From positions 1,302,001 through 1,366,000 of the forward strand of contig CM066301.1 in assembly GCA_033807695.1 (NCBI GenBank): a stretch of 64,000 nt of DNA, in the 5' to 3' direction. The position numbers were made by a program, and so were the translations under genes. The notes below the pieces were generated by a model. The model made no database searches, was not told the DNA's origin, and worked only from the letters and a program-made list of their open reading frames with translations. Below are positions 13,553 to 25,782 of this stretch, one piece after another (within the stretch, counting starts at the first letter, position 1; each line of letters starts with the position of its first letter). The DNA is from Daedaleopsis sinensis. Taxonomy: Eukaryota; Basidiomycota; Agaricomycetes; Polyporales; Polyporaceae.

Positions 13553-16500
13553 CGGCCCTCGCGGGGAGTTTATTTGTGTCTGATTTCGCACAGCACACGC
13601 GAGCGAGCGTCATCCGAATCATGAGGCGACGATTGTCCGCTCATTCGGATCGACGTATACTTACCCGCATCTTCTCGAATTCGTTATTCAGCGGTGGCTT
13701 GCCGTTCGAAGTTGAACGTTGAATTTCGAGCCGGTAGATACAGTGCAGTAAGGAGACAAAACTAACTACTATATAAACTCACTTACACACCGCTGCTTCT
13801 GCTGCTTCACGCTGTCTCGACAGATGAGGTTTGTACACTGATATATGGTACGACAACCCACGCTGACCTGAAGCTCTCGGGCTCGTCCTGTCTGCCGAGT
13901 TCAATAGCTTTTACTTACTCACGGTACAACTCCATTGGTGCTCCCCACCGTCCTGCTCAATGTACTAGTACTAGTACTGTACTTTGTACCAAGCAGTGCG
14001 CACTGGGTGTGTATGGCAAACTGACGGGAGCTGGGCATGTCTGAGTCAGGCAGCCGTGGTACCGTTACTACCGTCGTCGTACGACCGTCAATGCAATCTG
14101 CTCGCCAAGTACTAGGCCCCGTTCCGAGAGGACATCGGCTCTGGCTCGAACTCCGCTAGGAACTCGCGTACGCTAGGACCCTGTCTCCAATGATCCCATA
14201 TATATTTTCTGCCTGTGGCCAGTGGCCACCATGAATAGATATTTGTGAAAGTCTTTCACATCTGTGTGCTATGCTTCAAGTTGGACACAGTGAATATTTA
14301 ATTCTGGACACTCCTCCTAAATGCAAACATATACGAGTACACTTTGAGAAGACATGTACTTCTGCTGATGATATTCAGCAGCCGGCCATCGTGGATAAAT
14401 TAGAGACTTGGAAACCACGCTCGGATCCACAGTTCCACTCGGTACCACATCCTTGGGCAGGTCCCATCCGAGTCTAGTACGCATAATTCGAACACAATTC
14501 TTGGCTTGAATTATAGTTTCCCGGACTGACTGTGTCACAGACATCTTCCACTGCACTCGCAGGAGTCGCTCTCCGCAGCGAGACTCACAGCACTGAGCAC
14601 ACGGATTCCGGTGAGGACCCAGACGAGCAGAAGACGGTACAGACATGTATGGAATATTCAGGACATGCTCGGGGATCTCGGAAGTCGGGGAGGAGCATGT
14701 TTCACCGTCATATACATTGACAAGCGATCCATGCCGTCCCTTGGGCCTTGAATTAGTTGCTAGGCGGGTGAGCAGCGGAGGGTCACACAATGACACACAT
14801 CATCCTGGTTATGAAGCTAGACTATGTACGCTGCGACGGCATCGGAATATTGAGCTTGCTTCACAGCCGAACTGCTGGACACTCTGAGCTTGCTCTGGGG
14901 GAGATCTCTGAGAGCATTGCTGCACAACACCCCCGACATGGTGGTGATAATTCACAGCTCCGTGTCACTACTGAGGCAGTAGTCCCGAGCCACTGCTAAA
15001 TAGGACCAACACATGCAGCCAGGGGGGCCTGCCCCAATATTCTGTACATCATGGCACCGCGATCGACTGCGTCAGCATCACGAGGATGACGGCCGCCCGG
15101 GACCGACAAGTTTAGCCACTCGCTAAACAACCGACCAAGACTAAGTCTATCGGGTACAGCAAGCGCAAGCATAGCTCCGCACCCTTGTCCGATGCTCGCG
15201 CATCCCCAAATTTTATCCTGTTGGGGATAGCAACGTGCACGGACCACCTCAAGGCTTATAAAACCTGCAGAACATTGTCTGCTCGCTCGGTACCTCCGTC
15301 CTCATTCCTCCTTCCTCCCATGTGCCCTCTCTCTATCGAATTCTATCCCCCACGGACGTCCCTTGCTGTCTTCCGACCAGACCGGTGCTATGAGCTTTGT
15401 AAGATGCTCATTGTATTCGTCAGATTCGAGGACCACAGCTGACACTCCCGTCATTATATTACTTCAGGTCTGACTACATGTACTACATGTCAACTCGAAC
15501 TGCTGCCAGCAGCGCCAGCAGATCAGGCCTCGGAACCAAAATGTGAGCGACGGTACTTGCCTTGTGCTCGAACCACCATGCTGACATTCAAATCTTGTGT
15601 AGTACTCCTGCAACACGGATAACCATTCCGACGGCGTGCGCCCGATCGCACTTTGACTCACGCCCTCGTGGTCACACGGTACGTGTCACCTCCTCCAATG
15701 GCTTCCGAGTCTCTGAGTCTGTGACTCTCGGATTCGATATTGTGCGAGCGTGCAAACCCTGCCCCGTTGAGTGTCGCGTAATTAGTGATTACGGTACATA
15801 TGTACATGTCTCGGATGAGTGTGCGGACCTACGACTCCTGCTACCGTAGGTTCGTGCTGGGCAGTACGTGGACGCAGACAGGACGCGCTGCCCTAACCGT
15901 GACCATGTCGCCATGCCATCGACCTCCGCCGCTTCAAGGGACGCGCGTGGCGGCGCTGTCCGATCCCGGCGCCTTGCCGACTTGCTGTGTACCGTGCGCC
16001 TCCAGGTCCCGGGGGACAGGAGGTCCACCTCGGCAAAGCCGAATTTGACGTTCACGGGGAGCGGAGGCCATGGAGTGGGTGCGGTGTGGACTGTCAAGAG
16101 AACATCAGTCAGTTTCGCAGTTTCGGCTGGGAAGGATTTGTAGAGAAACAATGTACACGTACTTGTTTTCGTACTTGTACCGAGCCGGCGAGTAGTAGAA
16201 GAGGATAGCTAAAATGAAAATAGCGACCATTGTTCGGATTTGATTCGAGGGCAAACCGTGCCGACACGTGAGGCTCTGAACTGTTTAGTTTGAACGTCTA
16301 TCACAGTTGCTCGCGGCAAGGGATGAAAAGTAGAATGTGTGCGAATGCAGATGGTGGTATTACGGAGGCAAATACATCGTGTACAGCTGAGGACAGCACA
16401 TCCAAGTGCAACCTTGTGGCATGCGGTGCGGTACGCATCATGGCTCATGAGTGCAGTGCAAGTACAATGCTGTGGAGAACATGCGTGTGTGTGACCGAGG

Positions 16501-16968
16501 GGAGCACATGAATGCAAAATGCGCAAGCAACATTGTCATGGGAGAGGACGGTGTGTACGAGGGGCACAGTGCGAAACGGCGGGATGCGGTATGGGTTAGC
16601 AAAGTGCACGACTGAGCCTTGTCATAAGAGCGCCGCTGACCCTCGATCGTCTACGGGTAACTACGCAATCAGTAGTACTTCTTAAACTCCTACGGTTCAG
16701 GCAGGTACGCTACTCCTGTTGGTAACGTAACAAGGCGCCATCGTCAGCGACTCGCAGAAACAATCCTGAAAGCTCGACACTCACCCCGGGACCGGGGACG
16801 AGCCATTGAAGTGGGATGTGGCCACTGGCCAGCTATCTCCAAGGCCACTCAGCGCGCGCTTCGAGATGGCGGATAGTGCTGCCGACAACCGCGGCGAGCG
16901 CGACGACGGCTCGGTGGTATAGACAGACCCGGTGTTCGGGACCTGCGAACGGACGAGGTAGTGTGCGA

Positions 16969-19413
16969 TCACTCCTGTACAATGTCCGCCTTGCGAGGCT
17001 TCGAGTTCTTGATGTCGCGTCCCTGTCCAATAAGGCTCGCGGCCTCGTCGTCCAATAGTATCCCTGCGCCCCCGCATCAGCCAGTACATGCCACGAGATG
17101 CAGTGACCACACGCACCGAGACCCTCTTCGCGCACGAGGCCGAGAACGTGCTCGAGCTCGACGTATCCGTCCTTGTCCACGTCCAGCTTCCCGATCACCT
17201 TGTGCCCGACCTCCTCGTCCGGCTTGTGCTTGATCACGGCCAGCGCCTTCTCCAGGTCCTCGACCGAGATCCGCCCGTCAGGGGTGCACGAGATCATCTG
17301 CAGCGACGAGCCGACGCGCGCGTCGTACGCGTCCAGCTGCTCGTCGATCTTCTCCAGCATCGTCCGGATCCGTTTCGTCAGCGCCCCTGACGGCGACTTC
17401 GGGTCCTCCTCGGCCTGGATGTTCTCCTCCATGAGCGCCCGGAGCTCGTCGCGCTCCTTCAGCACCGAAGACTTGTCCGACAGCACCGACAGCGCCCCCG
17501 CGAGCTCCTTGAGCTGCTCAGATGTCATGCGTGCATCGGCGTCGGAGACCTCTGCCTTCTCGGGCTGGAGCTGTGGCAGGGACGTGAGCGCGCGGGCCCG
17601 GCGAGTTCGTGCCAGACGCACCTCAGATTCAGGCAGGAGAGACTCTGCGAGCCTGGCCTCCTCCTCCTTTTTGGCCCGGCGGGCGTCCTCCTCGCGCTGC
17701 TCCTGCTCCTGTTCGTCCTGGATAAGCTCTTCCTGCTGCTTGAGGACATCAAGTTTCTGCTTGTAGCTCGCTTGGTCGTCGACCTCGAGCTCGGCCTCGT
17801 TCAGCTGTGCACACGGCTTCAGTACGATCGTACACGACGCGACACATCGCATGGGCCTACCAGGTTGTCAGGCAGACCGCAGAGAACGGCCTCGAGGCTC
17901 TGGATGATCGCCGACTTGCCGTCTTCGTCGTCGCCAGGCTTCTTGTCGAACTGGAACGCACGGGCAAGAACGAGGAGAACACCGCTGACGCGGTTGTGCA
18001 GGTGCAGCGAGATCCAGGTCGAGAGTTCTTCACGGAGGCGAGCGGGAGACACGCCGAACGTCCTGATCCCGCGGCTCTGACACGCAGCCTGGAGCTCGGC
18101 CGTGCTGAGCTCGTCGATGCCCTCGCGCGCGATGGCCTCGTCGTCGCGCCGGAGCTGGAGGAGCCGTGCGCGGATGTTCCCGCGCAGGAAGTTGTCCGTG
18201 CCGAACGCGTTGATCGCCATGTACCTGCACGTCGACACGAGCTGCGGGCGGGACAGGTTGTCGAGGGTGAGGTCGTCGTCGAACAGGCGCGCGACGTTGA
18301 TGACGTCCTGCGCAGAGGGCGACTCGCCCGTCGAGCGGACCTTGCGGAAGAACTCCTTGAACGCGTCGCTGCCGACGATGTGTGCGTTCGCCTTCAGGCC
18401 GGACTCGCGGAGCGTCTCCTGCAGGAACTTGGCCATCTCGATGCGGACACGGAGCAGCTTGCGCTGTTTCTCCTCCTGTTACGGGTGGGCGTGTTGGTAT
18501 CCATCAATACATACGGGCATTGCGCACTTACAGCCGCAAACTTGTCCTCGAATGTGGACGGGAGCGCGTTTGGGAACAGCTTGAGTACGACGGGGATGAG
18601 CAGCTCCATGAACGGCACGATCACGAAGACGGCGAACGGGATGAGCCGCAGCAGGTCTTGTGTCGTACGCTTGAGCTGTCGGGTATGCACAGGTAAGTGA
18701 TTGCGCGCAAAGCCCCGGGGGCACCGTGAAACACAGTGTTACATCCTGTTCGTATTCGGATCACTGGCCAAATGCATTTTGCGAGGCACTCAACGATACG
18801 CCTTGGTTCCATGCTGGTTACATCCAGCATTTGAAACATTTGAAATGTAACCAGCATGGGACAGGCTGTCTGCGATGATAATTCAAGTATCTTGCAGATG
18901 GAGGAAAGTCACATTTGGCCAATGAATGCGCCCTGATCAGGATGTAACAGCCCGCTACATAGGTCACTGTCCCCGGTGAAGGCTGCGCTACGCCGCCGCA
19001 CGTACCTGTCTGCGCTCCCGGCGCGTGAGGCTCTCGCCGTGGAGCAGCTTCCACTGGAGGCGCGCGGAGATGCGCACCTCGGCGGCGAGCAGCTTGCTGC
19101 CATGCCAGTAGTGCTGCGCCTCGTGCTTGACTTTCTTCCAGACACGCGTCGCGAGCGGGGCTTCATCCTTCGTCGCGGGCGGGAGCGGCTTCTCGTTCGC
19201 AGTCGGCGGGTCGTTCTTTGGCGGGGTTGAGTGCAGGTGCCTCTGGGAGCCTACGTGCTGTAGTGGCCTCTCATCGAGCCGGCGATCTAGGAGTGGAGGG
19301 CGCGAGGCGAGCGAAGCGAGGGCGTAGGTGCGAACGCTGACGAGGAGGTGTGGGTGTCGGCTACAGGTGCGCAGAAGAAGAGAGGGCGGGGCGCGCGGGA
19401 GCCATAGGGACAT
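16969..19413 (-). CDS. LETM1: LETM1/Mdm38-family mitochondrial inner-membrane protein, copy 3 (complete, enlarged intron 1)
   Basis: Complete five-exon gene: 19413-19006, 18675-18532, 18475-17861, 17804-17117 and 17063-16969. Exon lengths are identical to copy 2, so 649 residues are expected. The leader is the copy 1 version ([17 protein letters not shown]). In the LETM1 domain one Asp is Asn (HLHNRVSG instead of HLHDRVSG). Intron 1 is 330 nt instead of 63 nt because of a palindromic insertion; the splice signals (GTACGT donor, CCGACAG-type acceptor) are kept, so splicing may still work. With copy 2 and probably copy 1, this suggests more than one functional LETM1 gene at the locus, unless the array is an assembly artefact. 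Confidence 0.95.
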
Positions 19414-19690
19414 GGAGGAGAGTCAAAAGAGTGCTGCCAGTGTGGTCTCGTCGTCGTCGTCGTCTTCGTCGTCGTCGTCGTCGTCGTCGTCGGTAAAGCC
19501 TTAGTAGGACGATGACGCACTGCGAGTGCGGCATCGAAATGCATGTGTGGCTCTATTTGGCTAGTCCGCGCTTAATTATCCATCTTTCTGTCATTGCGAC
19601 CAGTACTACTTACTGGTAGAAATGGCTACACAACTTTGACTCAGGAATACGCACACACAGCTATACATGAGCACGGATATAATACGACGG
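17713..19690. repeat. Tandem unit 3 of the LETM1 array (truncated by loss of homology)
   Basis: Third direct copy. It contains a complete LETM1 gene and about 270 bp of upstream spacer, then departs from units 1 and 2 at about 19,680-19,690. The corresponding positions are about 1690 in unit 1 and 10545 in unit 2. The sequence to the right is unrelated, so this is the right-hand end of the array. Confidence 0.9.
18713..18976. mobile_element. MITE-like palindromic insertion in LETM1 copy 3 intron 1
   Basis: About 264 bp present only in copy 3. The ends are CCCCGGGG (18713-18720) and CCCCGG (18971-18976). Nested inverted repeats run inwards: TGTTACATCCTG at about 18739 against CAGGATGTAACA at about 18938; TGGCCAAATG at about 18768 against CATTTGGCCA at about 18912; and a central perfect hairpin with 15-bp arms at 18809-18823 and 18845-18859 around a 21-nt loop. 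There is no coding capacity, so the structure fits a foldback element or a non-autonomous DNA transposon. A clean target-site duplication was not found. Confidence 0.7.
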
Positions 19691-20412
19691 TATGTCTTTT
19701 AAAAATTTTAGACAGAACTCGTTCAATGATATTCTGACAAGCGCCAATAGGGCGCCTCCGTCATGTCAATGATTGCAAACTTTACGGTCATCTACCCCAG
19801 CCTCAGCCTCCTGCCTCAGCGGATGCACGGGTGTTCAAACGTTCAATATTCCCAACTCTCCCAGTCCTGTCACTGGCACGCGAGAGCCTGAGGTCAACGC
19901 CGTAGTTCAATTGAGAGGTCCGCGTCGATGCTACGATAGATACGGAACAAGTGGGGAGCCTAAAGGCCTAATAACTTGAAGGATGAGCTTTGTCGAGCTG
20001 AGCCCAACTGAGCCCTGGCAGGGCTTGCCGCTCAGCGTCGCCGTAAATAAGTCGAGTTCAGGTCGCATTAGTACCACAGTGACTAGACTCATTTCACAGC
20101 TTCTTCCGATGCCAAGTGATCTGTGTCATGTTGAATTCGGTCCTGTATGACTTGGCGGCCCGAGTCATCTGCGAGCTTGGGAATTCTTCCGCGCAAGCCG
20201 ACGATGACCGCGTTTGGATTGTGGCGGGGCGCCGCGCGCCCAGCGGCGGGAGTCATATGGCTGGTGGCGGTGGTGCTCGTTGAGCGCCAGGCCCCATCTG
20301 GTCACAGCCGCGACAGGCCGCGACGGTAGCGAAGTATATAAGCAGCGACCACTGCCAGCAAGGACACGCGACTCACCAGAGCGCTCTACCCTACAACGAC
20401 ACAATACTCATC
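19691..20412. other. Array edge and upstream region of F-box gene 1
   Basis: From the end of LETM1 array homology to the F-box start. The first ~450 bp have no recognised feature beyond a short AT-rich patch at about 19692-19730. From about 20,160 the sequence matches, in inverted orientation, the upstream region of F-box gene 2 (about 52,110-51,873). Confidence 0.7.
20334..20341 (+). promoter_or_regulatory. TATA box of F-box gene 1
   Basis: TATATAAG in the context AAGTATATAAGCAGC, 72 bp upstream of the ATG at 20413. The same octamer sits at the matching place upstream of F-box gene 2 (51935-51942, minus strand). Confidence 0.7.
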
Positions 20413-22809
20413 ATGGCTAAGGGGAAGGTGAGGGCTCACTTCCAGCCTGAGGCAGAGTCGGCGACTCGCTGGTCACCTAAGTGGCGGCGCCCTCGGAGTT
20501 GGTTCTGATCAGTCTTTCCGAGTCAGGTATCTGCCAAGGACGTGAATACGAAGGGAAAGAAACTCATAGGTCGCAATGTCGGCAAACTCACAGAATTACT
20601 CAACGTCCCGATGGACGTGTTTTTCGAGGTCCGTAGGACGCTTGAACAACCACATTTAAACTCATTGCTGACTTGGGCTATTTCGTCTCTGGAAACTCTA
20701 CAGATTACCTCGCACCTTTACCCTGTGGACATCTTACAGCTCGCACGCACTTCTCGACAGCTGCGCACGATGCTGTTCTCGCGCGCCTCTCGCCATATCT
20801 GGATCGCAGCGCGCAAGAATATCAGCCCACATCCTCCCGACCCTCCCGAGTACATCAGCGAGCCCGAGTACGCGTACCTTCTCTTCGAACGGTTCTGCAT
20901 GGTAAGTCAAAACTCAGAGATGACCTGACCTGCTGAACCCTCAGGCTCGCTGACGCGACAACATATTAGCTGTGTGGTGGGGGACGCGCCGTGAACGTGC
21001 ACTACGCCGGCCGTGTAAGACTTTGCCGTGAATGCTGGGGAGCCAAGTACGTGCTGCGGTACTCTTTGTACGTGTCCCGACGGTAACCATGTTGACATTG
21101 TCCACAGTGTCAAGAAAGGCAACAGGATCGCCAAAGACATGGGCTACAATATCATTAAAGACAAGGAGACCATAAAGTTAATCGCCAACATGCTTCCGGT
21201 GGCTAATCGTGACAACCTCGGTCCGTGGCGATCGCTTCATACCTGTGCAACCGCGTAGCTCATTGTGTTTTCTGCGCTAGAGCGACTCGGTGCTCAGTCG
21301 GTAACTGTAGACCAAAGCCCAACCGCGACGTTCTACGAGCCCCACTTCGTCGAGGTCGTCAAGCAGTTTCGGCAGATCATGCCTGCCTCAGGTTTGCGTG
21401 ATAAAAACGCGCTAGAGAAATTCATCGAGGAGCGCAAACAGTTTACGCTGGAACGACTGAACGTGAGCATCCATGGTTTCTTTCTCCCTTGCTCGAACCT
21501 ATTTTGACCTATGATTTAGTTCCGAAGGGTAACCATCAATTGGTACGGAGAATGGCACCACAAGAAAGAAGCGGTGGATGCGGACGCGGAAAACGAACGA
21601 AGCACCGCGTGAGTGTCTGTGCTGTTGTTCTCAGTACGAGCATTGCTCACCTTCCGTCCCAGCATTGTAGAGAAGCTTCGTGAGCTTGGATACGAACCCG
21701 AGGATTATCCAATAGTTAACGGCGACAATGAATGGTCCCAAATGATGAACCAGCCGCGCAAGCTCACGCCGCGGAGTATGTGTGCCTACTATGAGACCAT
21801 ACACGCTGCTGACACAATGCGTCACAGTTTGGAACGCCATACGCCCGAAGATGGTTGACATCTTGGAGGAGGAGCGTGAACGGAGAGAGGAGCTTGCGCG
21901 CTACCAGAGGTGGGACAAGAGGCGTGCGGAGCTGCGTCTCCACTACGCGAAATTCCTCGCAACGGATTCCGAGCACGATCTAGACAAGCGCATGATGCCG
22001 AGCCCGAAGGACGCACTCTCGCTCCCTTCCATGGACGCCTTGTTAACCTCGGAGGAGCCAACCGCCCCGATCACTGAAGAACAGTTCAAGGCTATCGAAG
22101 GTGCGATCCGCACCGAGACGGAAAAGGATCGCATCACGACCATAGCCTACCTCGCCGCTCTCTTCCGAGAGACTTGCGCCAGATGGACAGCGGGTGGGGA
22201 GCTCCCTTCCCAGCTGTCCGCGCTGCTGGAGGGAGAAGGCAAAGGTGAACTCGGGCTCAAGTTCCGACATGCTTTGTTCATGGGTGCAAAGCCGGAAACC
22301 CCCGACGCCGACCTGGCACTACTCAACAGTCCTTACGCTCTCTTTTACTGCCTTACCTATGGCCACCAAGACCACTACTCTTATATCGGATTTATGGAGC
22401 ACTGGCAGACACCCCACGCGGGCATTCCCTGGTTCAGGGACGCCTACACTGATACCGAGAATATTCACGTCATACCGCGCCTGCTCGAGGCAGTCGGCGC
22501 GGACGACAATATCACCCAGGTAGACCTAGACGCTCTCGTGCGCTCTGGGCGGCCGGTGTGTACTTGCGGCGAAGACCCTTTCCCTCAGTACGAGAGCCGG
22601 CCGAAGTATCTGGCCCTTCACGAGCTGGTACGTGCATTATCGGCATGGAGCGTGCAGTGTCTCTGACATTAGCTCAGATCAACCACCTACGTGTCCCGGC
22701 TGCACAGCAGGGAGTGCGGTCCAGCGGAATGCCGAAACCGTGAGTTCGCTTCCTTGCGTCGCATACAAGCTTTGCTGACCAGGTGTGCATCATATCACAC
22801 TATGAATAG
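20413..22809 (+). CDS. F-box protein with Cys clusters, paralog 1
   Basis: Multi-exon gene starting with a five-codon exon (MAKGK) followed by a GTGAGG donor; the second exon begins SAKDVNTKG at about 20530. An F-box occupies about residues 25-80 (LNVPMDVFFEVRRTL ... YPVDILQLARTSRQLR ... IWIAARKNI). A Cys pair cluster follows (LCGGGRAVNVHYAGRVRLCRECWGA), then a long helical region to about 22,626. The last two short exons, inferred from splice signals, give CPGCTAG... and ISHYE, a possible second zinc-binding tail. F-box proteins normally bind SKP1 and recruit substrates for SCF ubiquitin ligases; here the substrate is unknown. A paralog lies inverted at 49424-51872 with the same intron pattern and in-frame indels only, so both are probably functional. 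Confidence 0.85.
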
Positions 22810-23632
22810 AGATCTCACCTGCGAGGCGGCGAAGATCCATCACCGAATCACCTTTGAGGCTGTAGCGAGTGACTCCCCCGGGCTGCTAGGGTGATGTGCA
22901 ACCGGTACGCATCGGGGCCAGCGGGAAGACAATTGGTCGGACTAATACCTAAATTTTACCTGTAGTGCTCTATCTATGTGCATGCTCTGTTATCTTGGAC
23001 CAATATCTTGTATAGTTAATGTTGAAATCGGGCTAGCCGGCTAGGAGTCGTTGAAGACGATCGTGGTTAACTGACCAAATACCTCTATAGAGGATCCATA
23101 ATAAAGTTCACACTCCTCAACTTAGTGACTTAGCCACGCCGCAGAAAGCAGTGCTACTTTGATTTCCTTAGTCACGTTGCTGGCTGTCACGGTGGCGGAC
23201 TCGGACGATGACCGTCGACCACTGGCTTCGCGCGACACGAAGTTACTAAAGTACTTATCGTATAGAACTATCCTCGCACTCAGGATCCTCCCGTTCAGGT
23301 CCACTACATCAAATGCGGTAGCGGACAATTCCATAGCCGCGGTCTCTGAGGGGCCAAGAGGTTGATTACCAGGATTCACCGTGCCTCGACGCTGTTCCAC
23401 AACCTGCTCCAGCTATCGGAAGAGGCGGAACGGAAGAGGCGGAACCTTCGGGACGAGTTCGAACCACTCAGCTCGAGGTCTTCCATATAGCTGATTACAA
23501 AATGGATTAAATTTGTGTGCTCTGCCACTACGTGCAACTGCGGTATCCAAACCCCAGATCAACATGGCACGAGCGTGTCAATACTGCAAGAAATAAGAAT
23601 GCTATCGAGATAGCGGGATGGCGCTGTACCCC
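22810..23632. other. Intergenic region with one weak ORF
   Basis: Between F-box gene 1 and the EI24 gene. On the minus strand an ORF with ATG at 23334 (MELSATAFDVVDLNGRILS...) runs to a stop at 23122. It encodes about 70 residues, resembles no family I know, and may be an exon remnant. Nothing else is supported. Confidence 0.5.
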
Positions 23633-25375
23633 TCAGTCAACCTTGCGGCCTGACCTCGCTCTGCTCGCCGGAGGACCCATTCCGCGTGCTCGAGCTCCCC
23701 CGGAGTCGGTCAACGCACCCCTCACGCTCACAGTGTCCAACTCCACCGCGTCGCCCTCCTCCATACTGTCAACGCTGTCACTCGGGACTCGCTGGTGCCG
23801 CGTCCCTAGGCCTGTGCCACCGCTTCGCCCGGCTCCGCCAATGTGTCCCGCGCTAGCGCTGCCTCCAGTGCCCACGCTGAGTATGCGCACGATCCAGTCG
23901 TTGAGGAGCATGACCGGCGCAAAGACCGGGATACGTATGGGGACGAGCGGCGAGGGATAGCGGACGCCGTCGTCGCTCGCGCCCACGGCGGCGCGCGCGG
24001 ACGTTGTGGGGTTATATGGGTCCAGCGGGATAGGGCGCGCGTATATCGCCATGATGATGTACTGTGTGACCCGATGAGAACGTAGCGCGAGGCAACGAGG
24101 AGGTTATGTCAGCGCACCGATGGGAAGAAGAGGGCAAACAGCGCGACGTTCGCGAGGCTGCTGCCCCACATACACAGCGCCGCGGAGGGAAGTCCTAGGA
24201 TTACAACGTGTCAGACAGAAGGGCTGAGAAGAGGTCGACTAAACAGCTCACCGAATGCGAAGTAGTACGCCCACCGTTCTTCAAGGTGGCGGACCCGTCG
24301 GGATAGCGAGAGTCCTCGTGCGATCCAGATGAATCTATTGCAAGTCAGAGATGTATCCATACATTATCAGACGAATACATGCTTACTCGAAGCAATAGTA
24401 CCTATGAAAACCCTCCTAGTGAGCAGATATCAGACACGTCGGGATCCGCACAACTTACGCATCTACCCAGCATAGAAATGCGAATCCAACGATGGATCCG
24501 ATGTATGGGATGTATGCAAGTGCAAACGAGATGACGACAGAGGTAAACACCATCACGCCACGGTACGCAGACGTTGCAAGTGCGTTGAGCATGCCGCTAT
24601 ACGTCGACGGCGGTTGGGCGGCTACTCGTGTGCCGTGTTGCAGGGTGAAGGTGCGTTTGGCTATGAGTGTACACCATGAGCTCTACAATGATCGCAAAGA
24701 GCATGAGCAACTGAGCAGCCTAGTCCATCCGATGAGGAGTGAATGGCACGCGGCGCCAATCTTCATCGCAGGGTGATATTCAGTGATAGGGAAGAAGCTT
24801 CTCATGTGGACGCACGCTCGGTGCATCCATCGAGAGGATGTGGATCGTGTTTGCATCATATGCCGTGCCCAGAGTCCCTCTCGCACGACTAGACAGAGGA
24901 CTCACATTAAGATAGAAGGACACGCCGACGACAGGCAACAGCCACAGGACCTGGTAGAACCAGCCCAAGTTCCGGTGGAACCACTTCTGCTGGCCTTGCG
25001 CCAATGGGAGAAGCAGCCAGTCGAAGAAGTAGATCGACACCAGCGAGAGCGTGTTGAGCATCAGAGACTTGAACACGTTTGCCCGGACCTCGGAGTCGCT
25101 GCACAAAGAAAGAGTTCCGTATATCAGATCTAGATCTTCTCCACATCCACATCCACAGAGCACACGCTAACGCACCTCGCGACGAGCCGCACAACCGTGT
25201 CCCACCGAAAGGCGTCCACGAACCCGCGTCCCGCGCATTGTAGCTGCAGCCAGACAGTCTCTTGAAGCGATAGGAATGTCGGATAAGATGATCTAGAAGA
25301 AGGGGTATACTGGGGAGCTTGTATGAACTCCTTGGGCGGATAGTGTGGACGTGGTTGGCGCGATAGTTTGGACAT
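23633..25375 (-). CDS. EI24: EI24-domain (etoposide-induced 2.4-like) membrane protein
   Basis: About six exons. Exon 1 starts at ATG 25375 (MSKLSRQPRPHYPP) and includes FLSLQETVWLQLQCAGRGFVDAFRWDTVV. Exon 2 (about 25098-24905) contains SEVRANVFKSLMLNTLSL, FFDWLLLPLAQGQQKWFHRN and WFYQVLWLLPVVGVSFYLN. Further exons (about 24660-24480, 24335-24250 and 24195-23633) give ALAYIPYIGSIVGFAFLCWVD, ARGLSLSRRVRHLEERWAYYFAFG and SYLVVASRYVL. Several hydrophobic segments alternate with short loops, as in EI24 proteins, which are ER membrane proteins linked to autophagy and apoptosis in animals. The C-terminus (SGRKVD) follows a Gly/Ser-rich and then acidic stretch. The exact ends of the middle exons were not all fixed. 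Confidence 0.85.
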
Positions 25376-25782
25376 GGTTGGTGGCGCTGACGCCGTCGAC
25401 GTGCAGCAACAGACAGCCCGGCGGAGCGCCCGTATCCCTCCTCCGTCTCCTCGGTCACGCGTGTGACCCACTCTCAATATGGAGGCAATTGTGGGCAGTA
25501 CTGCCAGCATTACGAGAACATCATTTGATAGAATCTCTCTTGGTGGTATGCCCCGTCTCCTTCATATGAACTCGTCCATCTTGAGATGGCCAACAGGGAT
25601 ACCCGCGGCCGTATGGCTCAGCGGCGTCGATGAACATGTGCTACATTATGCCGTGTGGTTAATAGTGAATACATAGTATCGATACAGCGTCAACGAAGGG
25701 CGGGCAGTCCGAGCTGCAGTCCTAAAGGACAATCGTAATGCGTGATCGCAAGTCACATCTTGTCGGCAGAGGGCCTCGTGCT
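25376..25782. other. Intergenic region between EI24 and small secreted protein gene
   Basis: About 400 bp upstream of EI24 and downstream of the small secreted protein gene. I see no gene or clear promoter element. Confidence 0.6.

Larger units (their letters stand above)
10248..16968. other. Inter-LETM1 spacer of unit 2: no recognised gene
   Basis: Counterpart of 1434-8070, almost identical over long stretches (for example 11056-13590 against 2192-4727). An 8-bp insertion near 16116 shifts the frame of the minus-strand ORF that is open at 6905-7369 in unit 1. Simple-repeat lengths near 10755 and 10815 are also longer than in unit 1. Confidence 0.7.
20160..22925. repeat. Left arm of inverted segmental duplication (F-box gene 1)
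   Basis: About 2.8 kb containing the promoter, all exons and introns, and about 110 bp past the stop. It matches the reverse complement of about 49,310-52,110. The blocks GCAAGCCGACG, TATATAAGCAGC and GCGGCGAAGATCC are shared. In the first long exon 13 of about 125 encoded residues differ. Confidence 0.85.
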
